64,000 nt of DNA from Gautieria morchelliformis (Eukaryota; Basidiomycota; Agaricomycetes; Gomphales; Gomphaceae): contig WHVA01000007.1 in assembly GCA_015179125.1 (NCBI GenBank), positions 372,001 to 436,000 of the forward strand, written 5' to 3'. The notes beneath the pieces are model-generated. The model was not told the origin of the DNA. It ran no database searches and saw only the letters and a program-made list of their open reading frames with translations. Numbering within the stretch: position 1 is the stretch's first letter; each line of letters starts with the position of its first letter. Of the stretch, positions 44,227 through 55,530 are shown one piece after another. A program made the translations under genes and the position numbers.

Positions 44227-47200
44227 CTAATCAGGATCAATCTCTGGATCCACAAACACCGTCCTGGCGAAATCGCCGCTTCTGTCCACTATGCCCATTC
44301 ATTCCCTCCTCGCTTCACGCGCCCGATGACGCATTCCACGGTACGCAAATCGATTACTACAGAGACCCTCGTCTCTGTGTATGTCGTTACCTCACTGGTT
44401 GCATCCTTCCCACCAGTTGAGCACGGCTGCACAACAGCTAGGAGGTGACGTTTGGGAGTTGGTAGGTTGAGAGTGTGTGAGGGCGCTAGAATAACGTCGA
44501 TGATGCTAAGAAGTTGTCCATAAAACACGCGTCGCACCAACACGGCGAACGCGATGGTTGGGGACCATTAGCGTATACTGTATCAAAGTTGTCCTATTAA
44601 TTGAATACACAGATAAATAATCCAGGACGTACTCGGACAAATGAGGAGTCACGCGTGCCCTTGGCTTGGGTGACGCTCACCGCGCACGATGCTCTGATTT
44701 TGTCCCCTCCATTGGCTATTCGCACCTTGCCCCAACGTGTCATGGTCTGCGGGAGTTTCGTGTCGATGTAGCGGGCCTCACACTCGTAAATTTGCGCAAA
44801 ATAGAGGCAAATTCGTCGCCTCAGGTCTTGATCGGGTTGATATCCGAGCCTGCGTGGTGAACGGAGGATAGAGTGCAGATCTGTAAATATCACAGTGAAC
44901 CAGAAGCACCAAGAACATAAAAAATGACTTACATTCAGGGTACAGTGTCTCAGTTGCGGTGAGTGCACCTTCTACTGTCTCCGCGCTCAGATGCTCCCAG
45001 ACTCGCGCATAACAAGCCTTCAGCTCGGACAATTGCGCTGAGCGTCTGATGTACATACTAAGCGTTGCATATGGGTGGAGTCGGGAATTGATGCGCGATG
45101 CCAACTTCCCACAGAAGCGTTCCATTGGGAACGCCCAAAGCGTCCATGCAGGGCCGCAACGCCGTATGTAATCCGTAATGTGAAGCATCGCGTGAATGCT
45201 GAACGTACAAGCCGGCAAATTGGTTTCTTGATATTTGTAGTACCAGCTGCCGATGTGTCAGATGGGTCAGAAGGTTGCAATTAACAAGCCACTTACTGTT
45301 CATATTGTTGAACCCAAATCACGATCATTTTTTGCAACTCGTCAATTTCTTCCTCAGTTATCGTGAACAGTAAGCACTTTTTGATAATTTTCACCAAGTC
45401 ACAGAAATGACGATAATATTTGGCGTGTGGGAAACGATCGCGCAGGAGAACCGGCCTATGTATTGAAACCAAAACGAGGTGTATTCCGCTTTGTACTTCG
45501 AATTGGTAATATCTGGGAGTGCACCAACGAATTCAGAAGGTATGGTCTTGTACGCTTCTGCCGTCTCACGCCCTATGACTTCCCAAATGTGAGGGGCGAT
45601 GCGATACCCTGCGTCTGCCGGCTCAACATGTTTTAACTTACCCGATCCCGCCCAATGTTCAAGTAGACGGTGCACACGTTCTCGAAGAATAGGTGCATGA
45701 TGTCATGGGGGAAGGAGTCGGGGAAATGGAGGGAGCGAATATCAAGGACATCCGATAAACGATTGATCCCGTAATGCAATCCTAATGCTTCTTGATGTCC
45801 GCCTGTGGTACCTTCACTGATCTCGACTAAATGGCTATCTAGATTCTCACGTGTGCGTGGCGGAAGGTTATAAGGGTCCCATCCATCATCATGTGCTTCT
45901 CCTGGACGCCGGGGAGCCTTTAAAACTGGATAGTAAGTCGTATTCTTGTTACCTGCATGGCTTAATTTCTCCCCTCGGATGAGGCAAAAACGGCACGGAC
46001 AAAAGGCCTTGGCCCCCTGAGGCACAGCAATTTGGACATTGCCGGTAGATCGCCGGAGATCATGATTAGGTACTCATGTAGATCAAAACTTGTTTTAGAC
46101 TCAGCATCGTACGTCCGTATGCCATGCGCGAGTTCGGCAAGTTCTTCATTCAAAGGAATGAAGAACGAATCCAGATCCTTCGGGCTGTGGGGTCCAGGGA
46201 TAACACCAAGCGGGATGAGGTTTTCAATGTGCATCCGAATTTCAGGTGGGAGGTTGAAATTGACCAGTATAATTGGCCAGGCTGAATTGCTTTTAGATTT
46301 GCCATAGCAGGCCGGATGGCAAAAACCTGTAGAAATCCCTTATAAGGTTGAGTACTATTTACCAAGTAATTATGAGTACTAGCCTGGAAACCGTCTGTTG
46401 AAGCCCCCAGAGCAATGTCACGTCCGTCTGAAAAGTACGTGTGCCTCAGCTCGGAGCCGTCGACTATGACTAACCTCTCGAGCAGATCTCGGTAAACAGT
46501 GCCGTCAAGACGTCACTGATTTCGCCTGGCACAGTAACCCGTCGGCTCCGATATTGCAATTTCTTGATCATCGGCAGGGACTCGTACCATGCTTTTATGC
46601 GAGGGATCAGGGGTAGGTACGACCACCTTGCGATAGGTTTGCCATTGGTATGGTATCTCGGGGCTTTGCAGTGGGGGCAGTGTGTGAGGGCGGCGTGTCG
46701 TTTGACGTACAGACAACAAGATTTATTGCACATGTGTAAAACCGTGGTGTCACCCCTGAGAGAATCTCCATTCGGCGATAAACCAGATATTCTGTGTCTA
46801 ATTTTAACTTGTGCCTAAAAAACCGACGGAGGTTGTTGTATGTAGACCTCGAGAGCCCACTCCCTTCGAGTCGCAGAGTGAAAACACTGATGTTGTCGAG
46901 GTCCTCATCCGTAAGTTCATTGTCCCCTATGCAGTAGATTAGATCTGATCACAGTGATATACTTAGAGGATTGACGCTCACGAAGATCATGCAGCTGCTG
47001 CTGCCACACATCGCGAATCGCTCCTGAAGCACTTGGATGAGATTCTCGTCGGTGATCTCATCAGGTTCAAGTTCTTCCTCCTCTTCTTCAGTTGCAGAGG
47101 CTTCCACATCAGGTAGTTCCCCTTCATCAGCCGATTATGTTGTTCTGCTGCTCACGGATTGCTCGCCGTCGAACTCTATGTCAAGATCCATTGAATCCGA

Positions 47201-47445
47201 ATCCTGATGAATCCAGTCCTGAGGCTGGTCCTCAAGTGCTTGATCAGGGGATCGGTCCATCGAGACGCGTCCTTGATCATGGTCGTTGTCGGCTAGACTG
47301 TCTGATGTCGATCAGTACCCTCACCCGATGAGTCAATAGCGAGGGCTAGCGCATCCTCCAAGAGTTTGCGGTGACGATATCGCTGTCGACGCGAGAGTCG
47401 TAACGTACACGAAGGAATGCAGAGACACGGCTGCTTGTCCACCAT
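44227..47445 (-). CDS. Plavaka/tnp2-type CACTA transposase
   Basis: Multi-exon transposase with an RNase H-like fold expected. From ATG 47445: Cys-rich start (KQPCLCIPSC), acidic linker (TEEEEEELEPDEITDENL) and LTDEDLDNISVFTLRL near 46900. Then a zinc-binding CKAPRYHTNGKPIARW region (about 46670), LIPLGVIPGPHSPKDLDSF (about 46210), a CPCRFC motif (about 46005), HFPDSFPHDIMHLFFENV (about 45690), HAMLHITDYIRRCGPAWT (about 45190), FYGQLLSIIDVIL (about 44525) and RTVECVIGRVKRGG (about 44310), with a stop near 44227. The last block needs a one-base shift (near 44288), and the acidic N-terminal part also changes frame near 47310, so this copy is probably inactive. It cuts and reinserts the element in the family. 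Confidence 0.85.
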
Positions 47446-47499
47446 GGTATGGATACGCGTCACTGCCTTTTTTTCCGTAAGTTTTTGATTCTCCGCTGC

Positions 47500-48560
47500 T
47501 TATATTGTTGCGTGGTCATCCGTACCATAGGAATGCGTCGCTCCTAGACGAAAGCATGAACAGCGTTATGTTACGGGAGTCGCGTGGAGCTGGTGACAAA
47601 GGTATATTCCACAAAAATTGCGCCGAATGTGTATTTCATCACTACTCTCAGAGAATGCTCTCGTGCTCTGCACCGCCGTGCCCACTCTTCCTCGTCTCGC
47701 TTCTCCACGCCGTCCTCCAGCCCCGGCCCTTGCATGGTCACTGCATCGCGTCTTTCTCGTTTTCTGTTTGGCCCTGAGTTCGTGTTCCTTGTATGAGATA
47801 TTCAGAATCCTTCATCCCTCCATATTCGATCCTTCCCTTCTCCACTCATTTCTTTTTCTTCAAGTGCTGTCCGCAGATAATGTGGACCTCCAGCAGTCCT
47901 TCCCATTCCTGATTCGCCCAATCTCCTCCCGAACCGCCGCTTTGCTTCCCGGACACATCTCCAGGCTTGCTTGGCTTTGGCCAGGGTGGGCCCCCGTTTC
48001 CAGTGACAATAATCAACAGTATCGCAACAGTGTGGACATGAAGGTGAACCTCACGCCGTTGGCTGGCAATTCTACGTCTTCACTCTGCTGTCCACCAACG
48101 GCTTCCCGTCACCGGCGTGCGCAGGCTCGGGGTGAGTGCACAATACCATTACTGCATGGTCTGTTGACGAATACACCAATGGCGCCGCACCAAGATATCC
48201 AGCCGGGGACCACCGCACCCTCACCGCCACTCTTCGAGCTGAGCTGCAGCACACGGCGGTTGACGGTCGTAAGCGGCGGGACCAGGTCGGGCAGCTGCCA
48301 ACTGATCATGCACGACGTATGCGGATCGTCAGGCCCGACGGTGCAGCAGTGTATAGCTAGCTACCTTGAATTTGATGGGCGTGACGGCTACGCCTGTGGA
48401 CCTGAAATGGGTGCCAACGTGAGCAGGTACGTGCTTGCCTTGCCATGTGGATTTTTAAAGGGGGGGGGCGGGTGGGGCTGATTCGAATCGAACCCGCTTG
48501 GACTCACAGTCAAATCCGCGTACTATTCCTTGTTTCTTCTCACTTCTCCTCATCGTCGAT
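47500..48560 (+). other. Unassigned region inside the CACTA element
   Basis: One long plus frame (47618-48360) is Ser/Pro/Arg-rich and shows no domain. Possible exons are present near 48020-48130 (reading MKVNLTPLAGNST). It may be the 5' part of the gene whose HTH fragment follows. Confidence 0.3.
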
Positions 48561-48573
48561 CGCTGATTCATAG

Positions 48574-48860
48574 GAAACCTAGATTTGATGATCTCGAGCT
48601 TGTTATTAAGCAGTGGGTTGAGGGGATGAAGCCTCAGGGTGTTATCCTATCGGACGCCCTCATTTGGTGCGCCATATTTCTTGTTTCTGATGCTCGTGGT
48701 TGAGTCTTGCCTTTGTCTGTTCGTTTAGCTCCAAAGCCAAGGAAGAAGCTCGGTGATTGGGAATACTGGAGGATAAGTTTAAAGCGTCCTCCGGTTGGCT
48801 TGAAAATTTTAAGCACCGGGTAGGTATTCGCAAAGGCAAATATGAGCTTGTAATTGGGGC
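48574..48860 (+). pseudogene. CENP-B/pogo-type helix-turn-helix domain fragment
   Basis: Plus strand, exon 48574-48666: FDDLELVIKQWVEGMKPQGV, the first helices of an HTH_Tnp_Tc5 domain. After a 62-nt GT...AG intron, SKAKEEAR, then a TGA, then DKFKASSGWLENFKHRVGIRKG, the diagnostic end of this DNA-binding domain. The TGA inside the domain and the lack of a DDE nuclease make it a fragment. Domesticated relatives are sequence-specific DNA-binding proteins. It lies between the two genes of the CACTA element. Confidence 0.75.
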
Positions 48861-49084
48861 GGGGGAGGGTGGGGGTATTAATAACAAAGATGCATATATA
48901 AGACATATCTCTCTCTCATGCTTGTAAACTAAGTAAATTTGGTGACATAAGTATACCTAAATATTGAAAGCCAGCGGAGGCAAAGTTCCATACGTGGCTG
49001 CTTACGTTTACAATACTCAGTCGCTTCCTACCACCACCACCACCTTCCTTCGGTGCCCTCAACTACATAGCTCAGCTTATACTC

Positions 49085-50436
49085 ATGGATCGCATACTCG
49101 ACGACCCCGCGAAACTACAAGGTAAGTGCCCTCTGCCTACAGCCTTCGTCATTCCATTTCTTATCACCTCCATACTTCCGCACAACAGAGCTGTTTCAGG
49201 CAATGGCATCCAGGGGGATGGATGCACAAGCCGTCTGGAAATCTGTGTCTAAATATAAGTCTATCTTATTATTATCACATCCATTTCGAATGCGTATGGC
49301 CGATCAAAGCGCTGATCCAACAGTTCCTCAAAAATAGCTCAGAGCTCAAACGTGCGTCTGCAAGGCGGCGAGAGGAACGATTGGCCCGCCTGCCATGTGA
49401 GGAGCCTCAAGCCCTCTCTGTTGCCAATACTAGTAAGAGTGCAGTGCCAGTGTCCTCGAGCAAGTTCACCATGAGCAAGTCGGCTTCTGCGAAAAAAAAA
49501 ATTCCTTCCAATGTTTCTTCAGCGAGTGCCAGTAACTCTATGACCAAGTCTACGTCAACTAGAAAGTTGGGTTCTGTGAACAACGGGACTGCCTCATGCA
49601 AGGGTTTGACGACGGGTGCCGGGAAGTCCTCTGAGCCAACTCACAAGGTGCGTTTATTATTGTATATCGTAATTCTATACCTAATCAGTGAACATGACTC
49701 GCTCGCGCAAGGGTTCGACGACGGGTGCCGGGGAGTCCTCTGAGCCAACTCGCAAGGTGCGTTTATTATTGTATATCGTAATTCTATACCTAATCAGTGA
49801 ACATGGCTCGCTCGCGCAAGGGTTTGACGACGGGTGCCGGGAAGTCCTCTGAGCCAACTCGCAAGGTGCGTTTATTATTGTATATTGTAATTCTATACCT
49901 AATCAGTGAACATGACTCGCTCGCGCAAGGGTTTGATGACGGGTGCCGGGAAGTCCTCTGAGCCAATTGGCAAGGTGCGTTTATCATTATATATCGTAGT
50001 TCTATACCTAATCAGTGAACGTGACTCTCGCGCAAGGGTTCGACGATGGGTGCCGGGAAGCCCCGTGCAAATTTTCGTTCAGTGGGCAATCATGACCAGG
50101 CCACCAGCTCGATGAAAAGGAAGACACCAGAGGATGGCGAAACGTCTATTCCAGTGGCGAAATGCTATAAAACACTGGAGGATGTGCCAGCTGTAAGTAC
50201 ATTCACCTAGCCGCCTAACAACTTACACTTACTTGCTTCTAGCCCATGCATGCCAAAAGGGTAAGTGAACCATTTGTTGTATATATCAGTGTTAACAGCT
50301 ACAGGCTGCCTCGAAGGCCGGTGCGACAAATAAATCAGCGCCCAGGAAAACGGCTCCCAAGAAAGCCGACCCTGAGCCCAGGAAGTCAAAGCGCCAGGTT
50401 TGTGCTCCTGCAAGACCTGATGCCGACTACGAGTAG
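49085..50436 (+). CDS. Basic Ser/Lys-rich protein with tandem 45-nt micro-exons
   Basis: Nine exons: 49085-49121, 49189-49258, 49338-49647, 49712-49756, 49821-49865, 49930-49974, 50037-50192, 50243-50260 and 50305-50436. They total 858 nt, so 285 aa, in frame with GT...AG introns. The start region reads MDRILDDPAKLQELFQAMAS. Exon 3 is Ser/Lys-rich. Its last 45 nt, the three 45-nt micro-exons and the start of exon 7 are repeats of GLTTGAGKSSEPTRK. Each micro-exon plus its intron is 109 bp, and the donors at 49648, 49757, 49866 and 49975 keep exact 109-bp register. The C-terminus is Lys/Pro-rich (APRKTAPKKADPEPRKSKR), suggesting a nuclear or DNA-associated role. It lies within the CACTA ends and may be its accessory (TNPA-like) or a captured gene. 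Function unknown. Confidence 0.75.
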
Positions 50437-50689
50437 ACACCTCGTAACATCCCTTTTATATCTATGCCACTTTTAACTGATTGCTAACCCATTAGTTGTT
50501 ACCGCTTGCACTCTCCCTACCGACTCTGGCTCTTCACATATGCTCTTCAATGACCTAGCTTGGCCCGTTCATACTACGCTCATCGGTTTACTGCTCTTAC
50601 CCTCACTCGCTCTGACATCATCGGTGTCATTCACTAACTCGTCTCTGTCCTGTTTCCATCCGGTAGCCAATAATATGTGTACCTAAAAA

Positions 50690-50926
50690 TCAGTTCTTAA
50701 TGTACTTTTTATTAGTCCTAAATAAGCTAGAATTCAGTTCATTTTGAGCTAAAAAAACAGTGCAAAGTGGGACATTTTCACTACTAGAAATCAGTTCATG
50801 GTCAAAGGGGCCGAGAACGCTTCGGGAGCTAAAAATCAGTGCTCAAGTACTGATTTTTAGCTGGTTTTGTACTGAAACTCAAGTTCCGTTTCATCTGATT
50901 TTTAGGTGCCGGCGCTTTCTGCAGTG
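50690..50926. repeat. CACTA right subterminal repeats and inverted end
   Basis: Several copies of CTAAAAATCAG in both orientations, including a perfect inverted pair around 50829-50862, then the terminal inverted repeat ending CTTTCTGCAGTG at 50926. Confidence 0.85.
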
Positions 50927-52640
50927 CACTGGTAGCAGCGGAAAACACCTTTACGATAAACGTCGCTGGGGTTTCATGACAGACGCTAGCGAGTCTACCA
51001 TTTGCGGCCACTCAGCCAGCGACATTCATCGATCAGCCTCATCATTTTCCACCAACGTCGTCAGCAGCGTCGACTGTCACACAGCGTCTTTCGGTGGCGA
51101 CCAGAACACCATACCATGTCCCTCACTGTCACCCTCGACAAGCAGCCGCCGGCCGTGCAGTTACAAGCGTTGACCAATGGCATAACTGCTGCCTTCGGGA
51201 CGGCGGGTGTCAGCTTCCCCAGCAGTGTTTGCGACCTATCTGGCGTCCCCAGCCGGACATCCCGTAAATGAAGCACGGTAAGTCTACTAGGCTGTCTGAG
51301 CTGGATCGAGCTTCACCGATTTTATCCGGCAGATGGGTACCATCGTCTGCAGGCTGGATATATGAATAACCCTAATAGGCCTGTCATCGGTGTGGAGAAT
51401 TGTGAACTGATTGATACCTTGGATGTTATATAGCTGTGGATAAAATGTATGCTCGTCATCAATCTGAAAAATGACGGGGTGACGTGATTTGCGAAATTGT
51501 GGCCAAAGTTGTGAAACGACGGTAAAGTAAATTTCAGAAAGAAAGAAACAGGTCTGATCCCACATATCATAGGGTTAGTGCGGAACTGCCAGACGGACAG
51601 GAGACGAGTGTGATGAATCAAATCGAAGCCTATTCTGCCACGGATGATTGGGCGAGGGCTTTGGGGGGACATTAGGAGGGTGGTGCTATGTTTTGTGAGG
51701 CTGCCACCAGGCGGAGTTGTTGAACTCTTTGGAGGTTTGGGGCTTGTTGGGGCTTGTTGGGGCTGGGAAGTGGCTGGATTCGACTTTTGGGCGACGGGGC
51801 TGGTGAAACGCCCGTAAATACAGCGGGCTTGCAGGGTCATAGAGGGAGACGCAGGTGGGGAACGGGGATGAGCCATTTGCGGGCGGATTGGTACGGGACG
51901 GTTCGGAAGTGGATGGCCACGGACGCTCTCGGGGCTTGATAGGATTTGGAGAAGGATTCCTTGGGGACTATACGGTTGGTGTCCGTTAAGGGATTACTGA
52001 TGAAGCACGACAGGGGGCATTGGAGGGTCTAGCCTGGCTGGAAAGTTGGGAGGGAGGATGGACAGGTACCGCGTTTGGAGGTCTGGTAGCGGACTGCTTT
52101 AAGGATGGTATCTGGGCAGATGTTAACTAGTCAGAAAAGCTGCACGTGGGAGCTCATATCTATAAGTGCGGGATAGACCGCATGGGTGAAATGCTTACTT
52201 GGGCCGTTGCGGTCATCCAGGTGTTGTGGGCACAACAACGGATCCACGAAACTCTGCCCAGGTGGTGCACAGAGCTCACTCACTGCAAGGCACGACATGA
52301 TATGTAGCCGCATAGCCTCTGAGGCACGGACCCAGCTGTAAGTATTACCGTACCTACACAGCCACATCGACGGGCGCTTCACCTAGACGCCGGGCACACG
52401 TCACGTGGGCAGTGAAGTGGCATGTCTTCGATGACAGGTTGGAAGTACGCAGTACCACACGGCGCCTCTCGTCGTCTTTTGCCACCTACCACCCACCTCC
52501 AACACTGCGAACAATGAACAACGTTAAGCGCAACGATAAGGACACAGTAGCGTAAGTCCACTATCACTTCTCCAGTGAGCCAACTGTTCACTCTCCTCCC
52601 CGAAGTATTCCCGCAGCAATCAAAGTTGCAGCAAAGGCTC
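50927..52640. other. No confident gene; flank of the CACTA insertion
   Basis: Peptide-like stretches occur at 51117-51270 (plus, starting MSLTVTLDKQPPAVQLQ) and at 51290-51560 (minus), without a recognised family. 52186-52296 repeats the GST spacer (GGGTGAAATGCTTACTT ... GCAAGGCACGACATGATA). Confidence 0.35.
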
Positions 52641-52678
52641 TTTCATTTGCACTATCTATTGTATACTGACTCTTGGCC

Positions 52679-53966
52679 ATGGCAACAGACTTGCGATCCA
52701 CCCATCTTCCCAATGTCACACTGTTCGGCAAGCGTCCTAGTCACTGCTTCGTGAAACTCGTCGTCGATAAGGACATCCCCAGAAGACTGCGTTTTCTGCG
52801 AGAGGCAACACTGCCTCGTGGAATGAGCCATTCTACTTGTGCGTGAATTCCAGCGTTATTGTCTCAATGTGATCTTAAATCCATCCACAGATTCCACTTG
52901 AATCGGTCTTCTGTGTTTGGAAATTGAAGTATATGGCATCATAGCATCCGACATGATGACTACATAGCGGCGCCAGGGAAAGGATTGAGTCGCTGCTTGC
53001 AGAAGGAGCAACTGCAGGTCAGTCCTTTTCGCTCATCGATGGAATGCACGGGTAATCATCGAACACAGCAGCCGTTGCTCGCACACTGCGTAAGTACGAC
53101 GACTGAGGGAACACGCGTGAGGTTCTGACTGTCCTAGAGTTCACCCTCACGTCTTTCGCGACGTCCGACGAGGCGCGGAAGGCCCAGTTGAACGAAGCTG
53201 TCAGCGGAACCAGAGTGGTCGATAATATGAGCCCGGCGCCGTCCCTAATTGTTGATTCATGGGCTGGGGTCGATGTCGCCACTTCCGCCATCGTTACTTT
53301 CAATACAATATCTGCGATTTGGGGTCCCCTCTTGGACAAGGTCAAGCGGTTTCCCGACATCGTGGATAAGGCCTCGGAGGTATAGTTCAAATGCCGGGGG
53401 TCTCCCAGGTCATCTCATGGACACGGTTGGTGGTCGGTTTGCTTTATTCTAGGTCCTTATGCAAACATGGCATGGTCTATCCTGTCTATTCCGCACAAGG
53501 GAAACATATCGCATGCACCAGCTAGATAGATATATCTGACGTCTGGCCAGATGCTCATTGCTTAGAAGGACAGGGACAATAGGATCAATGAGTTTGCGAA
53601 AACCATTGGAGACACCTATGCCATCGTCCACTCGGCAGAGGCGTTGAAGATAATTGATTTGCAAAAGCGATTTATCATGTCTTTGACAACTGGCACGATA
53701 CAGTGTAGTAAATTTATCCGCGACTATGCCAAAAACAAGCACTTCTGTATGTTGGTTCCCACTCTGTCAGGTGGTGATAGTGTTGACCGTCATTCAGGGA
53801 AAGAACTGCGAAAAATCTAGTGTCAGATGTCGACAGCATGGTCAATCAATACCAGGAATCTTTCAGCAAAATCAAGTCGGAGTTACAACAGCATGCCGTG
53901 ATTCATACTGAAATCACTGTACTAGGATTTCTGAATGTTGTCGGCGATGTCTGTGAGTTTTTCTGA
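52679..53966 (+). pseudogene. STAND/NLR-type receptor N-terminal region, degraded
   Basis: From ATG 52679 the reading MATDLRSTHLPNVTLFGKRP and PRRLRFLREATLPRG resembles the C2-like opening of agaric STAND proteins. It continues with helical blocks known from the same proteins: KAQLNEAVSG and TFNTISAIWGPLLDKVKRFPDIVDK (53180-53375), NRINEFAKTIGDTYAIVHSAEALKII (53575-53650), FIRDYAKN (53715) and VNQYQESFSKIKSELQQHAVIHTEITVLGFLNVV (53840-53940). No NACHT or AAA nucleotide-binding domain follows. The blocks lie in different frames; some changes may be introns (for example 52835-52890), others are not. Such receptors are thought to sense non-self and trigger cell death; this copy is truncated. Confidence 0.65.
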
Positions 53967-54949
53967 TCTGGGGCCTTGGTTAGATCTAAAAAAAAGGGTG
54001 CTGTCATGACAGTGTCATTGTGAAATCTGCAGTAGAGTAATGCAACACCAAGTGAGGTGTTGTCATCCACATTGACGCTGCAGACTTTGAGGCGAAGCGA
54101 CTCCTGAAACGCGAATTGAATGGAGAAGCAATCATGTCCACATAGACCCACCAACGTCACCCATTACATAAACTGTGATTATCAGGTACCACACGTGGCA
54201 CCACATCACCGATTGCATCCCTGAACCGCTTCAAGTAAATATGGTGCGTGTCTGTCAAGGTCTCTGTCACGGAAACTCAGCACCATGAACGTTCTTCGTA
54301 AACCATCATCACTATCCCTCACAAACCAAGCAAGGCTCACTTCAGTATACCGACAATTACACCACCACGTGCGATGAGAACCGAATGAGATGAGTGAGGG
54401 TATTGCGGCACCGCGCGCTGAGAATAGAAACAGGCGGTTGGATTCGAAGATCTCGAAGCAGGCGCGCGCGCTTCTGGCGATTGGTTGATTGACAGGCAAG
54501 CTTCTGGGCTTCTGCTTCCTAAGCTGATGCGTGCCTTGTGTGGCGAACCAGCGAAGTGGTCTGCGCGCCTGACGTGGATCACGCCCAAATGGGTATAGCG
54601 TCAATGCATTGATCCCCAATCGATCAATTTGATCACGATCGTGATATATACTGCCATGTGACGTTGATCGAGCGGGGAAGCGCTCTCCTCGGTAAATGAG
54701 TGTGGGGAGGCAGCGGCGTGTTGGACACGTGCCAGGAGGTGCCACGGTACCGAGCGTCCAGGCACACGTATTCGTTGGCAGACTCCCGGGGAGAAAGTAC
54801 AATGGCGTGCTTGTTGGCGGCGCGAGAAGGGTATAAATTTGAGTATCGCGCTCAGAGGAGGACCGAGGCCGGCAGGAGTGGAGCAGACATGGAATGTTCG
54901 GATTTAGCCTCGGGATCGATCTCCGTGGAGGAGTGTGGAGACTTACTTT
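53967..54949. other. No confident gene
   Basis: A minus-strand reading near 54206-54350 (SLAWFVRDSDDGLRR, then FMVLSFRDRDLDRHAP) looks protein-like but has no recognised family. A TATAAATT at about 54833 may be a promoter. 54855-54910 shares words with 30425-30470. Confidence 0.35.
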
Positions 54950-55105
54950 TCTGTTCTAGATTGTTCTCGCCACCTGCCAACCTTTTTTATTTTTAGTTTT
55001 AATTCTAGTTCCTCTCCGCGCACACTAGATAGTTGCTGACAGCTACTCACAGTGGAGATGAGGATGCCCTTCGAGTTTACAAATTGTCTTTCACGGCTCG
55101 AGCCC
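54950..55105 (-). repeat. Dispersed repeat R3, copy 2
   Basis: The reverse complement matches 15322-15480 with few differences, and both ends diverge abruptly. Confidence 0.7.
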
Positions 55106-55194
55106 CCTCCGTTGAGAATGTTGTATTATGGATGGGAAATCAAGTTCTATCCTAGTACTCTTGCGCTGATACTCGCGCATACGCATTACCGACA

Positions 55195-55530
55195 CAGGAT
55201 CTATTAGATGCGCATGACATCACTGGCACGCGCATCTAGCCGGCCCCTTTAACCCTGAGCCGGGTTCCGGGGCCACTCGAGGCACTGATCCGAGATGGAG
55301 CGCCTCCTGCGCTCCATCGTTCCTGAATGACATATTAGCTCCACAGATCAAGGCACAAGTACCTAATGACCAGATAGGTACATACTCCAGCACCGGTGCA
55401 TACATCATGCACCGGCAGCATCTGTTCGCTCCACAAGCGTCATTCACATCTTTCATAGTACAGCTTCGTTCCAAACTAGTTAAATAGCTAGCTACTGTAC
55501 AGTAACAATCTAGGCAGTAAGAAACTCCAT
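55195..55530 (+). repeat. Structured dispersed repeat H, copy 2
   Basis: Same layout as 16790-17090. The GATGGAGCGC hairpin (55294-55318) keeps its stem but has loop CTCCT instead of GGGAA. The CCGGTGCAT/ATGCACCGG hairpin near 55394 is longer than in copy 1. Ends at CTAGGCAGT. Confidence 0.7.

Larger units (their letters stand above)
43974..50926. mobile_element. CACTA/Plavaka-type DNA transposon
   Basis: 6953 bp between inverted ends CACTGTAGAAAG (43974) and CACTGCAGAAAG (reverse complement, ending 50926). Inside both ends are subterminal repeats built on CTAAAAATCAGT and ACTGAAATTTAGT (44042-44180 and 50690-50910), the usual transposase-binding layout of CACTA elements. It holds a tnp2-like transposase (minus), a CENP-B-type helix-turn-helix fragment (plus) and a multi-exon gene of unknown role (plus). 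I see no clear 3-bp target duplication: the flanks are ACT and CAC. Confidence 0.85.

Noticed and set aside
47618-48360. Long plus-strand frame inside the CACTA element as a complete gene
   Set aside because: Ser/Pro/Arg-rich with no domain. It may contain exons, but no start, splice pattern or family supports a gene call.
48478-48535. tRNA-like sequence (minus strand) with GGTTCGATTC and an anticodon-arm-like stretch
   Set aside because: The T stem does not close, the anticodon loop would be eight bases and no matching acceptor 5' strand is found. At most it is a tRNA relic.
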